This document shows, in pieces, positions 17,334-25,857 of a stretch of 46,697 bases of DNA (its first letter is position 1; each line of letters begins with the position of its first letter). Location of the stretch: the NCBI GenBank assembly GCA_003167255.1, contig PMTR01000165.1:1168-47864 (forward strand), written 5' to 3'. The notes below the pieces were generated by a model that saw only the letters and a list, made by a program, of their open reading frames with translations, was not told where the DNA came from and searched no databases. This stretch comes from Bryobacterales bacterium (GTDB lineage Bacteria; Acidobacteriota; Terriglobia; Bryobacterales; Bryobacteraceae). The translations under genes and the position numbers were made by a program.

Positions 17334-17400
17334 TGAATCCCGCCGCCCCGGTCACCAACACACGGCCCAGGCGCGGCGCTGATGGGTAGGTTCTCTCCAT
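17308..17400 (-). pseudogene. N-terminal stump of an NAD-dependent sugar epimerase/dehydratase
   Basis: From the ATG at 17400 the first 31 codons read LGRVLVTGAAGFIGSHLAE. This is the G-x-x-G-x-x-G NAD-binding motif of extended SDR nucleotide-sugar enzymes. Homology stops at V-V, where aminotransferase sequence begins in another frame. It looks like a deletion junction inside a sugar-biosynthesis cluster. Confidence 0.75.
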
Positions 17401-17824
17401 TCCGGATTCTCACTATAGCAAGCGGTTCAGTAGACGCGCCACAGTTCGAAGTTCGAACTGGTCGAGTGGGCCGCGGGCCCAAACCCACAGCAGGTTTCCG
17501 AGTCCGTTGCTATATAGTCCAGCCCCGGCGTGCCCAAAAATCATCGAGCGCAGCAAGGCCTTTCTCACGCAAAGCCAGAGAAAGCCGACGCATGGTCGGA
17601 CTCTCGTAGCTCGAATATAACCAATCATCTCACTTCACGAGCTTGCCGCCGGCACTTCCACGGCAATCGACATGAGGACCTCCGGCTCCAGCCGTAGCAT
17701 AGCGCCGCAAGCTTTTCGGGCCCTGGATCAGGCCGTGAACTAAATACATATGAGGCAGTTTCCCTCCCCGTGCGCGATAATGAGCGACGGGTGATCTTGC
17801 CGATTTCCGTTTTGGAGGTGGTGC
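17401..17824. other. Gene-poor stretch, possible decayed sequence
   Basis: No convincing gene is present. Minus-strand frames show short protein-like pieces (SPTMRRLSLALREKGLAALD, and GLYSNGLGNLLWVWARGP in another frame), as if an old gene had been broken by frameshifts. The first piece is faintly like the N-terminus of some esterases. The assignment is weak. Confidence 0.25.
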
Positions 17825-18328
17825 TTGCCGCAAGTTCCGACCGGTGTCCTGCTCGGGGACTTCTTTCTAGCTACTCAGGCTTTTCCCGGATCTTTCGTGA
17901 TCCAGGTTGGCAAACGGTGTTCGAACTGGAGCGAATCCAAGCGCACGAGCTTCTGGAACATGGTGATCCTCGGTGCCTCGATTGGTGCGATTGACTCCCG
18001 CCTGGGCGCCATGTCCAACCCAGCCGATCCTTCCAAGCCCCCCGATCCATTGGAAATGCAACGGGCTCTCAACGTTGCCGGCCTGGACGGAGCGATGAAA
18101 CAGATGATGATGACGATCATCGGCGTATACAATGGCGCCGCCATGACCCTGGTGAGCGCCGGAGCCGACAAACTTGTTCAGTATGGCGGGATTGCCGTCG
18201 GGGCATTGGCATGGGGCGGCGAGCAACTGGCTGCCGACAAGGTCCCGGCGGCCGTCAAAGCACTCCTGGCCCGCCATTGGTTCAACAAGCTCCAGAACAC
18301 TGTAATCGATTTCGAGAATTTACTCTAA
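17825..18328 (+). CDS. Small unrecognised protein
   Basis: 167 residues, family not recognised. The TTG at 17825 is preceded by GGAGGT at a spacing of five, which favours it over the in-frame ATG at 18011 that has no site. The first ~60 residues have no recognisable pattern. The C-terminal part (MSNPADPSKPPDPLEMQRAL then AMKQMMMTIIGVYNGAAMTL) is better behaved, with a Met-rich amphipathic stretch and a weakly hydrophobic Gly/Ala-rich stretch, but no clear membrane helix. It faces the 724-residue gene convergently, with an inverted-repeat element between. Confidence 0.5.
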   Translation: MPQVPTGVLLGDFFLATQAFPGSFVIQVGKRCSNWSESKRTSFWNMVILGASIGAIDSRLGAMSNPADPSKPPDPLEMQRALNVAGLDGAMKQMMMTIIGVYNGAAMTLVSAGADKLVQYGGIAVGALAWGGEQLAADKVPAAVKALLARHWFNKLQNTVIDFENLL

Positions 18329-18355
18329 GATATTGAGTCTAGGCCGCTTCTCAGT

Positions 18356-18484
18356 TGGAGGGCGGACCCCCTGGTGCGCGCGGGACGCCCTCGTCCCGCA
18401 ATCGCATCAGCGATATTAGCCTCATGCAAACGGCAGCAGGCCGACGGGGGCGTCGGCCGCGGACCCCGGGGGGTCCGCCCTCCA
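18356..18484. repeat. 129-bp inverted-repeat element between convergent genes
   Basis: TGGAGGGCGGACCCCC (18356-18371) is matched exactly in inverse at 18469-18484. Inside are hairpins GGGACG-CCCT-CGTCCC and GCCGACG-GGGG-CGTCGGC. A further inverted pair, TCGCATCAGC (18402-18411) and GCTGATGCGA (18491-18500), overlaps the right end. There is no coding capacity. It may also end transcription from both sides. Confidence 0.7.
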
Positions 18485-18503
18485 GCTTGTGCTGATGCGA
18501 GGT

Positions 18504-20678
18504 CTAGGGCTTGGCAACGGCCGCCAGGGGCCGCTCTTTCATCCGAACCAGACTCGGACCGGCGATCAGAATGGTCGCGCCGGGCCGGTGATTCGCGGCC
18601 TCGTTCATCGCCAGCAGGCCCCACGGCTGTCCGAACTCCTCTGTGGTGTTGGCAGCCACCTGCTTGAGATGATCGGCTAGGCCGCTGCGCAGTTTTTGGA
18701 ACGTGGCGTCGTCGAGTGATGCTGTGGGCCTGGCATCAAACCATTGGCGAATCGCCGCCAGGCGTTGGGCGGCGCCGGCCATGGCATCCGCCCACCAGAC
18801 GATGGTCGAATAATCGGCCGTGATTGCCCCCAGCAGCGGCGCGGACACAAAAGGAAACAGTAGGGCGAAACCGGGCTGGCCTTGTTCTTTCATTTGCGCC
18901 CACAGAGTGTCGTCGATTGCGGGCCGGAGCCTCACCGCGTCCACGTCGCCGTCCTTCACCAGGTACTGCACCGCGTTCCGGCCCATCTGTTCGTAAAACT
19001 CTTGTGCCAACGGCGCGCCGTTCGGGTCGAGAAAGACCGCCGTGGCTAATTCGTCATCGTATTCCGTGGTGGCGTGGATCATGGTCCGGCCGAAATCCTG
19101 AATGTCCTGGGGCGCATCAGCCTCTTGCGCGGAAAGCAGCCCAAGCGCCAGACCGGTTCGCAGCATCTGCAGCATCTGGCCGTGGCCGGTTTGATTTTGC
19201 AGATCGAAATAGCTATGGCTGAACCGCAGCACGGGGCCGCCTGTTTGCCGCTGTGCGCCTTGGTAGACGGCCGTGATGAGGAACGATTCCGACATCACCT
19301 GGCGCAACTTCTGTGTGTCAGCTCCGAAGTTCACCTGGGTGGACTGGATTCGCGCCGCGGTCACCTGGTCCGTGATCACGAGTGCTCCCGTGACCGGCTC
19401 GTACATCACCTTTCCGCTCCTAGTCAGGGTGGCGATGGAGCTCACGTTCAAAATGCCCAACAGGTTTACATGGAAACTGACTCCGGTTGTGCGTACCGCC
19501 TCCCAGACGCTGTGCACGCAGGAAATGCCCGGCAAAGAGGATGCGTGCAGTGAGCTCAGGTCGCCGCGCAGCGCCTGTTCCAGGGCCTGGCGCGATTCCA
19601 CGGTTAGGGCTGCCAGGTCGATCTCATACAAAAAAGCCGCGCTTCCGGATTGCGTCGCGGAAAGTTCCATGGAGAGCGCCAGTTCGAGCTTACGTTGCAC
19701 TGCCGCCTTAACCGCGGCGCGTATGGCCGCGATCTGGTTGTCAGATAGCTTTGCCTGGGACAATTCGTTCAGGTCGGCGGCGGGATCGGCACTGATCCTG
19801 CCCACGATGGCGGAAAACAAATCGGTAGACCCGAAAGCGGCACTCACGCCTTCGCTGACCGTGGCCCCCACCTGAATCTCCGAAGACTGTTCGCGGTACC
19901 AGCCCAGACGGACTTTGCCGGTATCCAGCTTGTGGGCGCAAATCTGGTAGCTGCACGCGACTTCATAAGACGCATCCACTGTCACGCTCCCGCCGGCACT
20001 CACGGCGAGCGCGGGCAGCGGAGCGGGCAGGCTGACGGACGCCAGCGGATTGGAGATCGCCAAAAGGTCCGCGGTTACGGAGAGCTTCAGCGATCCGGTT
20101 CCCGTGACGGTGGTCAGGCCGCCTTGGGGCAAGGCAGCCAGATCATCGGTGCGCGCCGGAATCAGGTAACCGCCCACGGTTTCCCGCACTGCGTCCAATA
20201 GCGTGACGCCCTGGTTCAGCGGGAAGTTGCGGTAGTTGACAATCGTTATGGTTGCGCCCGGCGCCACTCCGAATGTGAGCGCGCCGGAGCCGGCTTCGAT
20301 GCCGGCGCCCACGGAAGCATCGATACCGAAGGAGACGTAGCACGCATTCTCCGGGATATCGATATCGTCGGCCAAAACATCGGGCAGACTCGCCGTGCCG
20401 GGGGCGCGTTTGATCAGAGCAAATGACCCATGCACCCAGGCCTGAACCGAGAGGTCCGGCGCGCCGGCGCCAATCGGGATGGGCTGCTCGAAGGAGATTC
20501 CGGTGCTCAGTGCGGTTAGCGCCGGTTGGTCGAGCGTCAGCCCACCCAATTTGGCGAGATTGAGACTGTCGAGCCGCAGCGACGGCACTTGCTGGAAATA
20601 CTGAAGCAGCGCGGAAGACGGCGCGAGGGTAACATCTTCATCCAGCCCAAGCTGGTCGGTCAGTTTGATGGTCGTCAT
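18504..20678 (-). CDS. Large unrecognised protein (724 residues)
   Basis: I do not recognise a family. There is no signal peptide or clear membrane segment. Residues ~1-330 are rich in Gly/Ser/Val/Ala beta-like stretches (VSFGIDASVGAGIEAGSGAL, SVSLPAPLPALAVSAGGSVT). The middle is more helical (NQIAAIRAAVKAAVQRKLEL). The last ~150 residues are helical with acidic patches. It starts nine bases after a 49-residue gene, so the two are probably co-translated, and no independent ribosome site is evident. The neighbours are a SLOG-like protein and a metallophosphoesterase, which hints at an accessory island but gives no function. Confidence 0.6.
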   Translation of the reverse strand: MTTIKLTDQLGLDEDVTLAPSSALLQYFQQVPSLRLDSLNLAKLGGLTLDQPALTALSTGISFEQPIPIGAGAPDLSVQAWVHGSFALIKRAPGTASLPDVLADDIDIPENACYVSFGIDASVGAGIEAGSGALTFGVAPGATITIVNYRNFPLNQGVTLLDAVRETVGGYLIPARTDDLAALPQGGLTTVTGTGSLKLSVTADLLAISNPLASVSLPAPLPALAVSAGGSVTVDASYEVACSYQICAHKLDTGKVRLGWYREQSSEIQVGATVSEGVSAAFGSTDLFSAIVGRISADPAADLNELSQAKLSDNQIAAIRAAVKAAVQRKLELALSMELSATQSGSAAFLYEIDLAALTVESRQALEQALRGDLSSLHASSLPGISCVHSVWEAVRTTGVSFHVNLLGILNVSSIATLTRSGKVMYEPVTGALVITDQVTAARIQSTQVNFGADTQKLRQVMSESFLITAVYQGAQRQTGGPVLRFSHSYFDLQNQTGHGQMLQMLRTGLALGLLSAQEADAPQDIQDFGRTMIHATTEYDDELATAVFLDPNGAPLAQEFYEQMGRNAVQYLVKDGDVDAVRLRPAIDDTLWAQMKEQGQPGFALLFPFVSAPLLGAITADYSTIVWWADAMAGAAQRLAAIRQWFDARPTASLDDATFQKLRSGLADHLKQVAANTTEEFGQPWGLLAMNEAANHRPGATILIAGPSLVRMKERPLAAVAKP

Positions 20679-20687
20679 GGCGGTTCG

Positions 20688-20837
20688 TCAATCCAGCAAG
20701 TAAGGCGGCACGTCGTTCTGGTTGCCGTCGCGAAGCGTCAGCAGGACTTCAGTTCCCGCCGGTAGCGGGATCCGCTCTCCCAAAAACAGGTTGATAGTAA
20801 TCGCGCATGGCCGAAGGCCAGTAGCAGGTGCTGCCAT
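20688..20837 (-). CDS. Small protein (49 residues) ahead of the 724-residue gene
   Basis: An ATG at 20837 follows GGAAGGGG at a spacing of four. The product reads AITINLFLGERIPLPAGTEV then LLTLRDGNQNDVPPYLLD and stops nine bases before the next start. The strong ribosome site, tight spacing and protein-like composition support a real gene. It could also be the detached N-terminus of a longer protein. No family recognised. Confidence 0.5.
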   Translation of the reverse strand: MAAPATGLRPCAITINLFLGERIPLPAGTEVLLTLRDGNQNDVPPYLLD

Positions 20838-20903
20838 ATATCCCCTTCCCGGCTCCGAGGAGCGTGTTCAAAATCGTACCTGAATATGCAGAGAAAGGAA
20901 AGG

Positions 20904-20934
20904 GGTTCAAAGAGGTAGTGGTTCAAAGAGGTAG
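20904..20934 (+). promoter_or_regulatory. Duplicated ribosome-binding segment
   Basis: GGTTCAAAGAGGTAG occurs twice (20904-20918 and 20920-20934) with one base between. The second AGAGG is the ribosome site of the SLOG-like gene, whose ATG lies five bases further on; the first copy is a duplicate with no start codon of its own. Confidence 0.55.
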
Positions 20935-20939
20935 AATCG

Positions 20940-21488
20940 ATGCAAATGGTGTTTGCGGCGGCGGGCCGGCGTATCGATCCTTCAGATTCGAATCCCGCGC
21001 GTTTTCCCTTGAGCAAGGTTGCACTCGTGACGGAGCGGATCCGCGGCTTCTTCCAGGCCCACCCAGCGACGATTATTGTCACTTCCGCCGCGTGCGGCGC
21101 CGATTTGATCGTGCTTGATGAGGCCGGACGTCTGGGTATCCGGCGCCGTGTGATTCTGCCGTTCGATCGCGATCGTTTCCGCGCCACGTCGGTGAGCGAC
21201 CGGCCCGGGGATTGGGGACCGCTCTATGACCGCCTCATAAATGAGATCTCCCTCCGGAATGACGTCATCATTTCAACCGGAGCAACCGATGAGCTCGCCG
21301 CCTACGCGGCGGTCAACCATCTGATCCTGGAACAGGCGGAATCTCTGGCACGGGAGTCTGGCGAATGCGCTGCCGCCGTCCTGATCTGGGAAGGCCGCCC
21401 CCGAAAGACAGGTGATCTTACCCAGGCCTTCGGTGAACGCGCCAGAGAACGCGGCATGAAGGTGCTCGGCATCAGCACGCTCGATTGA
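20940..21488 (+). CDS. Stand-alone SLOG-like Rossmann protein
   Basis: 182 residues. The order of motifs follows the SLOG (LOG/Smf/DprA-type) nucleotide-binding fold: an N-terminal VFAAAGRRID strand-turn, a helix, IIVTSAACGADLIVLDEAGR (45-64, with the conserved G-A-D), then RVILPFDRDRFRATSV. A C-terminal Rossmann strand-helix pair (AAAVLIWEGRP) follows. Relatives occur with TIR, caspase-like and cyclase domains in nucleotide-signalling and conflict systems. It probably binds or processes a nucleotide; no catalytic residue can be assigned. It is divergent from the 49/724-residue operon and convergent with the phosphoesterase, and has no partner in its own operon. Confidence 0.65.
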   Translation: MQMVFAAAGRRIDPSDSNPARFPLSKVALVTERIRGFFQAHPATIIVTSAACGADLIVLDEAGRLGIRRRVILPFDRDRFRATSVSDRPGDWGPLYDRLINEISLRNDVIISTGATDELAAYAAVNHLILEQAESLARESGECAAAVLIWEGRPRKTGDLTQAFGERARERGMKVLGISTLD

Positions 21489-21619
21489 GTGATCCATCCC
21501 ACTTCAGACTGCTTGCGAGCTTCTGCTGGCCGCCCGGGGAATACACCAGCAGGCCGGAATCGAAAAATGAGTAGCCGGCGCGGAACACACAGCCTGCCGA
21601 ACTCCGTCAACCACCTTCT

Positions 21620-22945
21620 TTAGAGCTGAGCCTTGAGGAGGCCAATGTTATTCGGCACGCGATAGGTTTCCCACACCGTGTCGCCGTCGAAATCGAGTAC
21701 CACGTAGCCGTGAGGGCTGAATCCCTCCGGCTCCTGCGGAACCCAGAAATTCGGACCGTCCAGAAGCTGTGCCTTGGGCGCTTGCGGCTGCGCGGGAAGT
21801 ATGAGCCATTGGTAGAGGTTTCCGTGCGCGTCGGGAAGATCGTCTCGAAACCCGGGAAAGCCGCCGTGCCCGATACAACGTCCCTTGAACCCCCAGATGG
21901 GGTGCGGATCGTACAGGACCAGGCGGTGCTCATGGCCCCAGAACCAGGCGTGGATCCGCTGGGTGTTCAAAAGATCGGCCAAGGCGATCTGCAGGTTGGG
22001 GCCTTGATCGTCAAGTTGGGAGAACGGCTGGTGGTGGGAAAACAGAATCAGCTTCCGATTTCCCGCGGCATTCACAATCGACTTCAGCCACTCCACTTGC
22101 TTGCCATCCAGATTGAAATCCTGGTAGGCCGTGTCCAGGCAGACCAGTATCCACCCGGCGTTTTGCAGAGCGAAGCAACTGGCGGGCTGCTGGAAGAAGC
22201 TGCTCAAAGCCTGGAAATAGGCTTTGCCGCCGGAGTACATCTCGTGGTTGCCGTTCAGGGCACGGTTAATGGTGCCGGCGGGCCGGCCAGGCCAGTTGCC
22301 GACCAGGCGATCCCGGATTTCGTCGCTTTCACCCGAATAGTAGGTGTCGCCCAGATGCAGCACGACGTCGCAGCGATCCAGGCCCTCGATACACTTGCTG
22401 ACGGCCGGCGCGCCGTAAAGCCCCGTTCCCCAGTCGGCAAAAACGGCGATTCGCGCATTGTCGGGTATGCTCTGCGGTACTGGTGGAGGGTCGATCCAGT
22501 CGGCTCTCGGGGGCTTGAAGATCAGCTCGGGCGCCATTTGCAACCAGCCGGCAATGTCGTCGCTGTCGAACCTCACCGACAGCACCCCGAGTGTGAAGCT
22601 GTCCCCGGTGGGGATTGCGATGGTCTGTGGCTGCTGGATGGTCTGCGCCTGGCCAGCAGCAGTTGCCTGCTTCGCTAAGAGCGTTTGCAATCGGGAAGCC
22701 AGGCCGTTCTGCGGTGTGTGCAGGATGGCGTTGCCTTGGTCCCCCCTTTTCAGAACAGGCTTGGCGTCCTGCGACAGGACGCCGATGGCGTTGTGCCATG
22801 CTGCAATCATGCATTGTTTCTGATCCGGATCGCCTCCCGCGGCCTGGGTGGCAGCCGCTTGCACAGCGTCGTTCATCTGGGCGGGGTTGCTCTGGAATGC
22901 TTCTTGAAAAGTGGCGTACGGTACGACGGTTTGTCCAATGGGCAC
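21620..22945 (-). CDS. Calcineurin-like metallophosphoesterase with an N-terminal extension
   Basis: 441 residues. The metal-binding motifs are in order: VFADWGTG (D171), LHLGDTYYSG (D200), NGNHE (232-234), LFSHHQPF and FWGHEHR. This supports a dinuclear metal-dependent phosphoesterase. The first ~160 residues (including NAIGVLSQDAKPVLKRGDQG) are an extension I do not recognise. Substrate unknown; nucleotides are possible given the SLOG-like neighbour. The start is GTG at 22945 with GGAGGTG five bases upstream. No signal peptide, so probably cytoplasmic. Confidence 0.8.
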   Translation of the reverse strand: MPIGQTVVPYATFQEAFQSNPAQMNDAVQAAATQAAGGDPDQKQCMIAAWHNAIGVLSQDAKPVLKRGDQGNAILHTPQNGLASRLQTLLAKQATAAGQAQTIQQPQTIAIPTGDSFTLGVLSVRFDSDDIAGWLQMAPELIFKPPRADWIDPPPVPQSIPDNARIAVFADWGTGLYGAPAVSKCIEGLDRCDVVLHLGDTYYSGESDEIRDRLVGNWPGRPAGTINRALNGNHEMYSGGKAYFQALSSFFQQPASCFALQNAGWILVCLDTAYQDFNLDGKQVEWLKSIVNAAGNRKLILFSHHQPFSQLDDQGPNLQIALADLLNTQRIHAWFWGHEHRLVLYDPHPIWGFKGRCIGHGGFPGFRDDLPDAHGNLYQWLILPAQPQAPKAQLLDGPNFWVPQEPEGFSPHGYVVLDFDGDTVWETYRVPNNIGLLKAQL

Positions 22946-23103
22946 GAATCACCTCCATGCGATCGATACCCGGGTAATCAACAACTGCTCTATGCCGCGA
23001 TTTGCATTTGAGCCCCGAGTGCCAATCAGTATACATCCAACTACCTCAGGTAAGTGAGTTGCGGTCCTTGCTGTTGTGGTCCTGCTGCGTCAAGGTCGAG
23101 TTC

Positions 23104-25560
23104 TTACGCTTTCTCACTGACGCGGCGCAGCAGGAAGCGGAAAAGCCCGGCGGCAACCACCGCCAACCCAGTGGCGGCGGCCAGCACCGCGGCGTAACCG
23201 AAACGGTCGAGGCAGCGGCCCGAGACAAACGACGCGAGGGCCTGGGCCGAGAAAAACACAAGCATATTCAGAGACGACGCCCCGCCACGCTCGCGCTCCG
23301 CGACATGGTTCATGAGCAGCGTGTTCATGCCGGGCTCGCTCATCCACTGGAAGGACATGTAGGCGATGAAGACCAGCGGCGCGAGGCCGGAAGGCTGTGC
23401 GGCCAGACCGCCGAGCGCGGCCGCGGCGGCCATCATCATCAGGGCGATGCCGGTCACCAGCCCAACCTTGCGAAACACCCATGGCGCCAGCAGCACGATG
23501 GCGGCCTGCGGCACCTGCGCCCGGGAGAAGATGGCGCCGATCTGGCCAGCGGAGTACCCCAGCCGGGCAAAATAGGCGTTGGCAAAGGGATTGAAGGCGC
23601 CAACGGCGGCGCTCCAGACCGCGAGCGATGCCAGGTAGCGCCGCAGGAAGGGGCCGCGCGGATAGATCCGCTCGCCTTCGGGCGCAGCGGGCGGGTTGAC
23701 AGACGAAAGCGTCTGTCCCACTTTGGCGCGCAAGGGCCCGCGTTTGAGCCGGGATGCGGGCACCAGCGCCAGGGTCACCATGGCGGCGGCCACCAGCAGC
23801 GCGATGCGCTTGCTGTGGACCAGGCGGGGCAATTGACCGCCGGCCCAGTACCCGGCGATCCCAAGCGCGAACATCACCGCGAAAAAAATACTGAAGGCCC
23901 GCGGCCTGCGTTTCTCTTCGACGGCGCCAGCGACGGCCGGCGCCATGATCACGGCCCAAACCGAAAAAACCGCACCAAACAGAAACGCCAGCGCGGCCAG
24001 CGGCAGCCGGGTGGAGGCCAGCGCACGCAGCGCCATCACGGTGGCGGCAGCGGCCAGCGTTCCGAGAACCGTGTTGCGCAATCCGAAGCGTCGCGCTACC
24101 AGGGCCGCGGGAAGAATGCCGGCGGCGCTGCCAATGGTGGACGCGGTAGCCACCAGGCCGAGTGAGTCTTCATGGAAGCCAAGATCCAACAGATACAGGT
24201 TGTAGAGCAGCGAGAAAATGAACAGGCCCAGGTTGAGAAGGACCGCGGCGGCGAGAAAAATCCAAAATTGTTTTCCCAGGCGATTGGTGCGCCACCACCA
24301 GCGGACACCGGAACTCGCCGTAGCAGGCAGAGCGACGGCGTGATGGCGCAGCCGCGACGCGACATGGGCGGCGTAGCGGACGCGCCCCAGGGCGCGACGC
24401 CGCCGGGAAATCTCACCAACCTGGTGAGCGGCGTCCACGGGGCTTGGCATGTTCCCGGGCAGGAGCCGTCGGCGGGCCACACGCCAGCCGTCGCGGCGGG
24501 AGCCGAGCAGGCTCAGGTGCAGCCAGAGCTCATCTTTGCGCGACTCAAACAGGCGCCGGGCCGGAGAGAGCGCGAACTCCTCAAACCAGGCCTGGGTGGA
24601 GGCCGGCAGTTGTTCGATTTCTTCCTGCGCCGCACCGGTCCGGCAGCCAAACCATTCCGCCGCGAAGCGGAAGACCACGGCTTGCAAGCGGCGCAACTCG
24701 GGAGAATGCAGCGCGCGCCATTCGACCCAGAAGACATCGTCGGCGGAGTGGGAATCCAGGAAGCAGGCCACTTCATAAGCGTGAAAGGGACGGCCGCTGC
24801 CGCGCAGAATGTGTTTGAGGTAGTGCAGCGACGCGAATCCGAGCGCGTCGGTAGGCGAGAGGCGCGGAAGATCGAGCTCCGTCGAGGGGACGCGCGCCAC
24901 CGTGCGGCGCTGCCAGAACTCCTCGACGCCCGGCGCGGGAAGGCCTTCCCGGACGCCGTTCCAGAACTGGAAATGGATCTCGATGGGCAGGGGCATTTCG
25001 GGATCGAAGAAATCGCCGCGGAAATCCCATCCGGTCTTGCGGATGAGCGCTGGGATGTGATCGGTGGGAAGGTGTTCGACGCCTTCGAGCGACTGGTAAC
25101 CGGCAGCCAGCAGGAGATCGCGCGCTGCGCCGATGGTTTCGCGCGGAATGAAGAGGTCCACGTCATATTGCGGCCGGTCCTCGGGCTGAGAGCCGAACAG
25201 AGGGCATTGGGTAAGACCCTTGAGGGCCACGAATTCGATGGCCTGGGCGGCTAATGTCTGGGCGAGCCAGCGATACAGCTCCACCAGCCTTTGCAAGCGC
25301 TCGCGGTTCTGCGAGAGATTGGTGTCGGTGACTTCGCGCACCCACTCCGGCATGGAATCGCGAGCGCGCCGGCGCAGGGCCAGCGTAATCTGCGACTTGT
25401 TCGAAAACAGCAGCGCCTGGCGCCAGTCGCGTTGGTCGAGCCGGGCGAGCGATTCCGGCTGCGCATCGCCCAGGTGCAGCGCCGCCAGCACCGCCGCGGG
25501 ACCGCGTGGAAGCCCGGGCGCATTCGGCCACGGATTGTGCAATCTAGTGTAGTGCGGCAT
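23104..25560 (-). CDS. Nucleotidyltransferase (NTP_transf_5-like) fused to an MFS transporter
   Basis: About 818 residues from the ATG at 25560; a longer TTG frame to 25599 would read into a repeat. Residues 1-~400 match the 'uncharacterised nucleotidyltransferase' family: IEFVALKGLTQCPLFG, RPQYDVDLFIPRE (D-V-D as metal site), PIEIHFQFWN and FASLHYLKHILRG. Residues ~430-818 form about 12 membrane helices of an MFS carrier. A cytoplasmic loop contains the nine codons VGQTLSSVN, which come from a palindromic repeat (23695-23721). NTP_transf_5 proteins are often near exopolysaccharide loci. The joint role is unknown, and fusion to a transporter is unusual. Confidence 0.75.
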   Translation of the reverse strand: MPHYTRLHNPWPNAPGLPRGPAAVLAALHLGDAQPESLARLDQRDWRQALLFSNKSQITLALRRRARDSMPEWVREVTDTNLSQNRERLQRLVELYRWLAQTLAAQAIEFVALKGLTQCPLFGSQPEDRPQYDVDLFIPRETIGAARDLLLAAGYQSLEGVEHLPTDHIPALIRKTGWDFRGDFFDPEMPLPIEIHFQFWNGVREGLPAPGVEEFWQRRTVARVPSTELDLPRLSPTDALGFASLHYLKHILRGSGRPFHAYEVACFLDSHSADDVFWVEWRALHSPELRRLQAVVFRFAAEWFGCRTGAAQEEIEQLPASTQAWFEEFALSPARRLFESRKDELWLHLSLLGSRRDGWRVARRRLLPGNMPSPVDAAHQVGEISRRRRALGRVRYAAHVASRLRHHAVALPATASSGVRWWWRTNRLGKQFWIFLAAAVLLNLGLFIFSLLYNLYLLDLGFHEDSLGLVATASTIGSAAGILPAALVARRFGLRNTVLGTLAAAATVMALRALASTRLPLAALAFLFGAVFSVWAVIMAPAVAGAVEEKRRPRAFSIFFAVMFALGIAGYWAGGQLPRLVHSKRIALLVAAAMVTLALVPASRLKRGPLRAKVGQTLSSVNPPAAPEGERIYPRGPFLRRYLASLAVWSAAVGAFNPFANAYFARLGYSAGQIGAIFSRAQVPQAAIVLLAPWVFRKVGLVTGIALMMMAAAAALGGLAAQPSGLAPLVFIAYMSFQWMSEPGMNTLLMNHVAERERGGASSLNMLVFFSAQALASFVSGRCLDRFGYAAVLAAATGLAVVAAGLFRFLLRRVSEKA
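23695..23721. repeat. Repeat arm inserted in frame in the MFS gene
   Basis: A 27-bp copy of the solo arm seen at 6861-6887 (hairpin GACAGACG-AAAG-CGTCTGTC, then CCAC). Its length is exactly nine codons and the reading frame is kept. Confidence 0.75.
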
Positions 25561-25586
25561 GCAGAACAACGAGTATGCATTTTGCC

Positions 25587-25706
25587 GTGGGGCAGCCAAT
25601 CCTGGCTGCCGCCGGCTTTCAGCCGGCGTTTACCGGTGCGACAACTTGCGCATCGGCGCGAAAGAGCCGCCTGAAAGGCGGCTGCGGGCAAGATTGCCCG
25701 CCCCAC
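25587..25706. repeat. 120-bp MITE-like palindromic element
   Basis: The ends are GTGGGGCAGCCAATCCTGGC and an inverted counterpart ending GCCCGCCCCAC. Inside are the hairpins GCCGGC-TTTCA-GCCGGC and GAGCCGCC-TGAAA-GGCGGC. It is the inverse-orientation partner of 44630-44748. It has no coding capacity. Confidence 0.8.
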
Positions 25707-25733
25707 AAGACCGGCAAGACTTCGGACGCAGAC

Positions 25734-25857
25734 CTAAACAAAACTACTTCGACGATTCCTCGGTCTTGACACGTAAAGACCCAGTCGCCGTTGCACTCCT
25801 AACTCCTAATCTAACTCCCAAATCCCGCAGGGATTTCAAGGGCGCAGCCCTCGGTTA
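25734..25857. repeat. Double-hairpin/heptamer repeat, copy 1
   Basis: Read on the minus strand, it begins with the TAA of the TonB receptor. Then come the hairpin GAGGGC-TGC-GCCCTT, the hairpin AAATCCC-TGC-GGGATTT, imperfect GAGTTAG-type heptamers, and a tail ending at TTTTGTTTAG. It is homologous to 31351-31496. The hairpins could terminate transcription. Confidence 0.75.
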
